Positions 57,192 through 64,000 of a DNA stretch of 64,000 nucleotides are shown piece after piece (within the stretch, counting starts at the first letter, position 1; the number at the start of each line of letters is the position of its first letter). The DNA comes from Xanthoparmelia taractica. Taxonomy: Eukaryota > Ascomycota > Lecanoromycetes > Lecanorales > Parmeliaceae. The stretch is taken from positions 1 to 64,000 of the forward strand of contig JANQBS010000166.1 of NCBI GenBank assembly GCA_033085395.1, written 5' to 3'. The position numbers and the translations under genes were made by a program. A model generated the notes under the pieces. That model worked only from the letters and a program-made list of their open reading frames with translations, ran no database searches and was not told where the DNA came from.

Positions 57192-58732
57192 CTGTGGGTG
57201 TTTTTGGGAGGTGGGTTTATTTAGTCGCGAATGTCATTGCTGACATGTAATTTGAGAAGCGGATTTTTCGTTTGCTGTATGGTAAGGCTTCATTCCACTG
57301 TTGAAGTCAAGCCCTCCAAATATTCATACGATAATACCATCATCGGCTTGCTAATCCTTTTTGAATGATGACGGAAAAGGGGTTCGATGGCTCCACCACG
57401 CCGGAATAGCTTATGCCGTTTTCAAAATTTGCAGAGGATCCCTAAACCGGAGACCGACAGTATTGTAGGGACAGTAGTGTCAGGAGGGTTGATGAGCGTG
57501 TTGGTGTCCAGGGACTCGAGACTAGGGACGATAACCCCCAAGTCTTCTCGTGATGACCGAGTACATTTTCAAGTCTGACCTACTGAATTCGTTCCTTCCG
57601 TTGAGTTCACTATCGATGGTCATGGTGGGATCAAATCTCGACACATCTAACACGCAGCTACTGAGCTGAAAGGCTCGTAGTCTTGGAGAGTCGCCTCTCA
57701 TCTGGTTAACAGACAGGACAGAGACTGGTCAAGACGGACGAATAGCAGCAGATGTATTTGATCTGCATAGTGGGCGGTTGGGTGAATTCGTTTCTCCGAG
57801 CTCCCTTGGGTTAGTCTGTCTCACCCACCAGACCGTTGGCTTTGTATCTATATTAAAAAGCTTCAGATTGGCCAAGCACGTCTTGAGGACCGTCATCTAC
57901 ATTCCCGACGACTTTTAGTGGCATGTTTGAAAAACTCGGCGGTATCACTAAAGTAGCCTTGGCACAAGAAACCTGCTTGCGCCTCCAGAGAGACCGGGTC
58001 GTAGCGGATCCCGAAGGCTAGAGCTTTACGGTATTGAATGAGGGAGCACTGCAGAAGGGTTGATGGGTATGTGTGGAAGAGCCAATAGCGGGTGCTGTGA
58101 TAGGAGTCGTTATGGTAAGAGGTAGAAGCGGAACGATGCAAGCGAAGGCATACGAATTAAACAGCTGGAGAGATGCAGTGAGATTGGTAATTCCATTATC
58201 CATGCTACGCACTGCTTTAGATATGGTTACCGTTGGAAGCTCTACAAATACCGGTTTTGGTAACTATGCATGATCAGTCAGCTCCCGAATGACCTTAATC
58301 TCGATCTGGGCTTCTGCTTCATCAGCCAGATGCATTAGCTTAATAACAAGAGCGGGAGGATCCGTGACATGCGAGTGGATGTAGCCACCTTGCAGCGAGT
58401 GGGACATGTAATGTGCTAGCCACAAGTCATTCACTGCGTTGTCTCGAATGCGCTTACTGTACACGGTTCTTGAAGTGTCGAATCACATAAGCAACATTGG
58501 CGTCACGCGGCTTTGTTGATAATCAGCAACCTCGGTTACATAGTAAATACTAATCACGGAATCCTCTACCCTACTTTGTCTATCGGCTGGATAAAGGGAC
58601 TCGGCTTCCCAGACACTCCGTCTGCATCCTTCAAAACGAATATAAATCACCCTCGGGTCGTGCGTCTACTTGTTTACTGCCTATCGCAAAACCCAGCCTC
58701 ATTCCACAACATCCCCGAATAACACCGCAAAT
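57192..58732. other. intergenic with possible minus-strand relic
   Basis: A minus-strand frame at 58264-58464 (DLWLAHYMSHSLQGGYIHSH ... EIKVIRELTDHA) reads like real protein but is short and isolated, with no matching exons on either side. It may be a gene fragment. Nothing else is supported. Confidence 0.4.
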
Positions 58733-59430
58733 ATGGCATATGTCGACTCCAGACTCCAGACTCTCCTCGAAAACAATAGCAAGTTCGCGGAGACATGGAA
58801 AAAGCCCTTCACAATGGAGCAGATGCGTGCCGTGACCATCAAGGCCGGCGGCGTGTTCATCATCCGTCTGTTCCCTACTCTGCCCAATTGGCCGGCAAAC
58901 CCAACTTGAATGGCAGTAATCCAAACTGACATTAGCTCCCCACCAGTGACTTGTCTTGACCCGCGCTGCGTCCCGGAGCAGTTCTTTGGGCCCGAACTAG
59001 GCCATGCTGTGATCCGCAATGCGGGCGGGAGGGCCACCAAGGATGCTATTACCAGTATCACGTTGCTGCGATCGTTGGGGAATGCCGCGGCTGTGTTTGT
59101 CATTCATCATACCGGTAAGCGCGATCTTTCTTTCTTACTAGTGCTTCTTGGAAGTTAAGGCGTGAGATTTGTGCTAATGTCCAGTTAGATTGTGGCGCGA
59201 CTCATCTCACTGATGACGAAATCCGCAAGGACGCGAAGGCTAGGACACCGGATGCGGCGGAGGAGGTTGATGCTACGGAGACGTTTGGGTGCTTCGCTGC
59301 GGCTGATTTTGAGGAGACTATCAAGATTGATGTGGAGAAGTTGAGGAGTTCGAAGGTTTTGGCTGGGGTGGATATTAGAGGGCTGGCGTTGGATACAGAG
59401 ACTGGGCTTGTGAGAGAGTTGGAAATCTGA
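58733..59430 (+). CDS. beta-class carbonic anhydrase
   Basis: Zinc enzyme interconverting CO2 and bicarbonate. Exons 58733-58865, 58947-59114 and 59189-59430 (introns 81 and 74 nt) give 180 residues, the size of the short fungal beta-CA group. The joins are fixed by conserved motifs: GGVFIIL-TCLDPR across intron 1 and VIHHT-DCG across intron 2. Zinc ligands are Cys47, Asp49 (gating Asp of the CxDxR motif, which also has Arg51), His99 and Cys102. The intervening AVIRNAGGRATKDAITSITLL is diagnostic. There is no targeting signal, so probably cytosolic. The first donor (GTCTGT) is weak but gives the only in-frame product. Confidence 0.85.
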
Positions 59431-60016
59431 TGGGTGACTCGGCTGTCTGCGAGCATATGCATATCGCTTCGTGGGTGATGTGGGCTATTTGATATACGCA
59501 AACAAGTGCACTCGGCTTAACGCTGCTTGGCTGGTAGGAGTAATTTGGCAAAACTGACTGCATTGATGATTCACAGTGGCTTGTCTATGACCCTTCAAAA
59601 GTATTCGAAACACTGTGCTAATCTTTGGATGGAATGTGTATTCATGCCATACAAAAGAAATTATGCAGTGGGCGCCGAGTGCGCGCCTGACCACGGTCAA
59701 ATCGTGCAGATTGACAATCTCTCCACCACAAATGTCACCTACGGCTTCCTCTCCTTCAGTGAGCCTACTTCTCGTAGTCCGGGGGACCAGTCTCGGTTCA
59801 AGCGTAATGTCAGTATGTGTACGCGGATGGATATCCCTCACAGTAGTATACCTGAATACTAGGTGACCATTGATTAGGAAAGTGTCGGATTCCTGTCAGA
59901 CTCACTACTCGGTGAAAGTTGAGCGTTAAAGCATTTGAATCCAGAGAGACCGTATGAAGAGGGGGATGGCAAGAATTCTGTACGTTTCATTGGACCAATA
60001 GAATAGGGTTGTACTC
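59431..60016. other. intergenic, convergent 3' ends
   Basis: Between the carbonic anhydrase and Argonaute stops. No supported frame. Confidence 0.6.
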
Positions 60017-63000
60017 TCAGATATAAAACATCGTATTCTTAAGTTTCTGGTCGACCTGAACATCCGAATCCAGCGCCTCAGCCAGCACACGATTATCGTT
60101 CGCGCGGTTGTACGCCTGATCCGCAGCATTGTAAAACCTATCCAAATAGCGCCTCGCCCTCTCGCACGCAATGTCTGCGTAGTAAGCCGGTGGGCAAATA
60201 CTGACGGCCTTTGTCGCTCGGCCGAAGAGATAACACATGTTGTGCGTGAGGTTTTCCAACACATCTGCATTGTTTTTGAAATCCATGCCCTTTGGCAGCG
60301 GGCGATCTTTGAAGATTTCGTCGAGCAAAACGATGTAATGGGCCGGCCGGGCGGTGCCTTGAATAGCCATGTGGGACTGCAGGAAGAAATCCCAATTGCG
60401 CGCTTCGGTAATGCCGCGATCAACGACGGTACCGCCGACTGGATTCGACGTCCTAGAATCAATCTGTTCGATGCGGTTCGCAGTATCGTACATGGTGGTC
60501 GGATAAAAGCGCGTATTGTGACGTTTCCCTACGACGACGAATGTGATGCGTGGTAGGCCTTCTCGTTGCAGAGGAGGGTCATAGATGTTCTGGCAAACAG
60601 GCCGGAGCTGCTTATCGACTTCCAACGCGAGTACAGTCTTGTACTGGCCCTCGGAGACGCCGTCACGGTAGATGAGAATGTTCTCTGGTAGACTGCCGTC
60701 TTCTATTCTCCAAAGCTCGAGGCGTGACTTAAACATTGAGCCTAAGGCGTCTACCATCTCCTGTCTGGCTGTGTTCTTATAGATATCTGCGGGCCATTGG
60801 GCAAGCTCCTTGTCAATGCTGGCTACCATGGCCGCGATACTAGGTGCATTCTTGTTCGATCCCGGCGCTGGATGTGTGACGTCGTAACCAACAACCATGG
60901 TCTTTCCCTCGGAGACGAGTCCGAGTTGGGCCTCTTCGAGCGCGTGTTTGGTGCCGCCGAGTTTCAGGTCGAATTTGTGCGCGACATTGGCCAAATATTT
61001 TGGGTCACCTTTGAAGAATTTGTTGTACGAGCCCACAACGCATGTGGTATGGATGCCATACCTTACATCCCCATAGTGTTTGACTTTGTTGTACAACGGG
61101 GTGTGTTTCTTGGGTAATACCACGAGGAGAAACTCGAAGTCCTTCGCGAGTGCGCATATCTTGGCTTCCAACCGAGGGTCCTTCTCGTCGCTAATGACAA
61201 CAAATTCCGTTCTCTGCGGTTGACTGCACTCCATACCGCAATTTCGGAGTTCTCTTGTGAACGCTTCTAGGTGACCGTTCAAGCTTGCGCTGTTTCGACT
61301 ACCTTGACCACCCATGGTGATGCTCAAGCAAGTCCATTTACCTAATGGTTTTGGGTTGAAGGATTTGCGTCCCTACATATTCCATTCGGCAAATCTGATG
61401 TTAGCGTCTAGCTATCCTGGACCATATTTTACTTTTAGATGGACCAAAATGCGACCTTTGACCGTGAGCAGCTCTTTTTGGACGTTCAGACCAAATTTAA
61501 CCTACAAGGTTACATCAACCCATGCCACTGCTCTCTGAGATGGAGACAAGCCGTCTTACCAGTGAAGGATTCTTTTCCGATGAGAGCCCAACGAGGCCGA
61601 AGCCTTTATCCTTAATCGACTTCGCATTCTCCCACGGCTTACGTACGGCGAACTTATGCATTTTGTCTATCAGCTCAGGGCTCAGCTTTGGGCTGTAGAC
61701 CTGCCCGGGAATGACCCAGCAGAAGTAGGGATTTAGGTATACAGGACGATGTTCGTTCCCTACATTGACAACAGGGTACCCTATATCTTGTTTGATATGA
61801 TACACTATTATTGTGTTAGTGATGCAGCTCAGGTCTTCTTGTCGGGTATATCTACCATCTCGGACGTATCTTGAGACTGACGTATACTCGTTCGTCGGTG
61901 CGCGACCTCGAGTACCACCAGCCTTAGCAGTGTCTCCACCTCCGCCCTTCTTTTTACGCATGGCCTCATCGATCTCAGCCTGTGTTTTGTTCATTTTTTC
62001 TAGCGAGTCGTAGAATAGTACATCCCTCGGCCCTGCACCAAAAGATTGTACTTTCGGCGGATATGCCAAGAGGCGACCGTCATCCACGTGAGCAAGCCCA
62101 TGAATGCGCCTAACTTTGATTACGCCCTCCGGATTATCTTCCTTGGTCATACAGAATTTGACACGAAGGCCTTGCAAGAAAATCTCAAGATATTGAAGAC
62201 TGTAATTGGCATTCGTAGCCGACTTGAGAACCTCTTTGGTCACCTTATTCACTTCGGTAGTCTGCTTCTCAAAGATTGACATGAAATACGTCAACCTCCA
62301 CGCCTGCTGCCCAACCTTGTAGAAAGTTGAGTGACTGATGTTGACGTTGACTAGAACGCGCGAAGTGGCGAGCCGAACACTAGAATAGAAACCTCGCACA
62401 GCAGAGAGACAATGGAGAAGATCGAGCTCATCACCCCCTCCATCGATTGGGAAAGCTTTGCGGCCGAGAGTTGTGGTGTCTTTCGAAGTCCTTGCGTGAT
62501 GCCTGAGGAAAATGTTGAGAGCCTGTACGAGCCATTCTCTGTTCTCGAATGCTCCGTAAGTCGGTAAGGACTTCAGGTACTTTTCCAGGTACGAGAGATC
62601 GAACGAATCAATCTCTTCCACCGTGATCTTGTAAATTTTAGCTCTATCCGAGATATGGCTCTCCCCTTCCATCTGCTACCGCAATATTGTAATCATAGGA
62701 TTTCGGGGTAGCTGTTTTATGGAAAGCAAGGTAGCGCTAAAGTCAGACACAGCATAATCTTTGAATCTAGCATAATCATTATGAGCTAGTAGAAGCTCGA
62801 TGATACGACCAAGTTGCTTGCCTGAAGGTCCATCCTTCTTACTGGCTTTAGCTTTGCTGTCTTTGTTCAGGGAAGAGCTTTGCGTTGAGCCACGTGCTGT
62901 AGCTGCAGTACTCGATTCGCCTTCAACTGTGGATGTAACAATGTCCTTTTCAGAGGATGCCTCCTCGACCTTGATAGCATAACGGTAGAAGACTGCTTTC

Positions 63001-63328
63001 GTGAGAATCATGTGGAAGTAGTTTGTCCATAGCTTGATTGGTTCTCCTGTAGTGCCATAGCCGGGCCGGCGAGGGAGGTCAGTGCGCCAATCATCTTTGT
63101 CAAGCACCTCGTCAAGCTCGTGCCCAAATCTGAGGTCCTTCAAGGCCAGATCATTGCTCTTGGCGCCTCGAACAAGTTGGTCCTCCAAACCGGTAACCTA
63201 CTGGTCTGGTTCCGGAATCCTAGAGTGCCCAGAGCTATGGAAATCAGTTTGAATGCCAACGAAAAAGGAATTTGACGTCCTTACAAGTATACCTGTGGCA
63301 ATTCTTTTTCCTGTATTCTGCTAGACAT
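60017..63328 (-). pseudogene. Argonaute (PAZ-PIWI) gene with three in-frame TAG codons
   Basis: Small-RNA-guided silencing effector. Exons 63328-63293, 63197-61560 and 61501-60017 (introns 95 and 58 nt) hold one frame of 1053 codons. TAG occurs at codons 186 (62678-62676), 588 (61414-61412) and 601 (61375-61373); the final stop is TGA. Domains: ArgoN (GTTGEPIKLWTNYFHM, DYAVSDFSATLLSIKQL), linker 1 (GRKAFPIDGGG, GFYSSVRLATSRVLVNVNISHSTFY), PAZ-type region (GLRVKFC...RRIHGLAHVDDGRL) with HIKQDIGYPVVNVGNEHRPVYLNP..C, and linker 2 ending NPSL/VKFGLNVQ. PIWI: VVGYDVTHPAPG (first catalytic Asp), LIYRDGVSEGQY (second), TFVVVGKRHNTRFYP, GTARPAHYIVLLDE, SICPPAYYADIACERAR, C-terminal MFYI. Coding homology runs unbroken on both sides of each TAG. 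Decay is the simplest reading; editing, readthrough or alternative splicing remain possible. Confidence 0.85.
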
Positions 63329-63336
63329 TGCGGACT

Positions 63337-63942
63337 CTAATATGTAGGGACCGATCCCCTAGCAACCGTGTTATTAAAGTGATTGTTAACCAGGAGTTTG
63401 TCCCAAGTAGCATGAATTGAATCTAAGGGTTTGAACTCCGGTCGTACGCTGAAAACTTTGTTGAAGAGTGGAATGATGACCTTTTGTACTCGGAGGCCGT
63501 GCAGCTTGCTGCAAGTAGGCAACATGCTAAGTTGATGCACAGCAGACCGCCTCCAAAGCAAACAAAAAGAAGCAACACGGGTGCACACACGGGTGCAAAC
63601 ATGGGAAGATTAGGAGTTGCGCAACGTGTCCCATTACCTTGAAAGCAATTGACGTGAGTAGCAACTGAGCAATAACCTACCCACCTGCATTATCTTTTTG
63701 CATAGATATTTAATTCTTCTTCCCTGTCATTGGCATGTGATCTTCTCGGGAAGCTACTGCTTACCAACAAATCCGAGGATGTTTGACAGCAATGCCATTT
63801 GAAACGCTGGCTTTGCATTTGACGTAGTCGCAGCATCAGACAATTCGCAGAATCGGCACAGGCGTTTGACATCCATAGCCCAGGTAACTAATTCTGTCCA
63901 GGACTCATCGTCCGATATAGGTACTTTATCGCTCATACACAT
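63337..63942 (-). CDS. possible small hypothetical gene
   Basis: A minus-strand first exon starting at about 63942 or 63936 (MCMSDKVPISDDESWTELVT..., about 60 codons) ends at a good donor (GTAAGC, near 63765). Downstream, a CTTGCAG acceptor near 63510 opens further coding-like sequence, and another open frame spans 63588-63337. I cannot join them with confidence and recognise no family. It lies immediately upstream of Argonaute in the same orientation. Confidence 0.3.
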
Positions 63943-64000
63943 GTAGTGGACAGTGGAATAGAGCTGTGAGAGACATTGACAAGATACAGCCCATTGTAAT

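Overview
The window looks like nuclear DNA of a filamentous ascomycete (Pezizomycotina). Genes carry short GT-AG introns, mostly about 45-130 nt. They lie on both strands between long gene-poor gaps. The families are typical of these fungi: GPI-anchored GH76, secreted GH2 beta-mannosidase, NACHT-type NLR, MFS transporter, NmrA-like protein, DUF3632, BYS1, GH128. I cannot place the species from sequence alone. No rRNA, tRNA, CRISPR array or intact transposon was seen.

Layout. 0.9-2.5 kb: DFG5/DCW1-like cell-wall enzyme (minus). 3.3-8.9 kb: a single gene whose spliced frame joins an eukaryotic RNA-dependent RNA polymerase to an SF1 (UPF1/Hrr1-type) helicase (minus). It is divergent from a small P-loop kinase at 9.1 kb. 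10.2-11.3 kb: GT17 glycosyltransferase. 13.4-16.7 kb: nine-exon secreted beta-mannosidase. 18.3-20.2 kb: MFS transporter. 21.1-21.9 kb: relic of an NRPS-like adenylation domain. 24.0-29.4 kb: 1725-residue NLR-like protein. 30.7-31.9 kb: methyltransferase. 33.9-34.5 kb: secreted guanyl-specific RNase. 35.8-36.7 kb: DUF3632 protein. 37.9-38.6 kb: small secreted protein. 40.0-41.4 kb: AIM6-like phosphodiesterase. 42.4-43.6 kb: NmrA-like gene, convergent and overlapping with a frameshifted TPR-SET gene (43.5-45.6 kb). 46.1-47.1 kb: ankyrin protein. 52.2-52.9 kb: BYS1 protein. 54.8-55.5 kb: GH128. 56.6-57.2 kb: secreted unknown. 58.7-59.4 kb: beta-carbonic anhydrase. 60.0-63.3 kb: Argonaute (minus).

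The most interesting content is RNA silencing. The RdRP and the helicase that in fission yeast (Rdp1, Hrr1) and Neurospora (SAD-1, SAD-3) are separate partner proteins are here fused in one reading frame of about 1775 residues. An Argonaute about 51 kb away keeps its PAZ/PIWI reading frame end to end, but it is interrupted by three in-frame codons, all TAG. Possible explanations are decay by CpA-to-TpA mutation (RIP-like), A-to-I mRNA editing (UAG to UGG), readthrough, or removal of a frame-neutral internal segment. cDNA would decide.

Other decay signals are the NRPS-like remnant with an in-frame TAA, an orphan DUF7702 fragment, and the TPR-SET gene with three one-base shifts, all at homopolymers. 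These show that the window mixes intact metabolic and secreted-enzyme genes with eroding ones, or that the assembly has some homopolymer errors.
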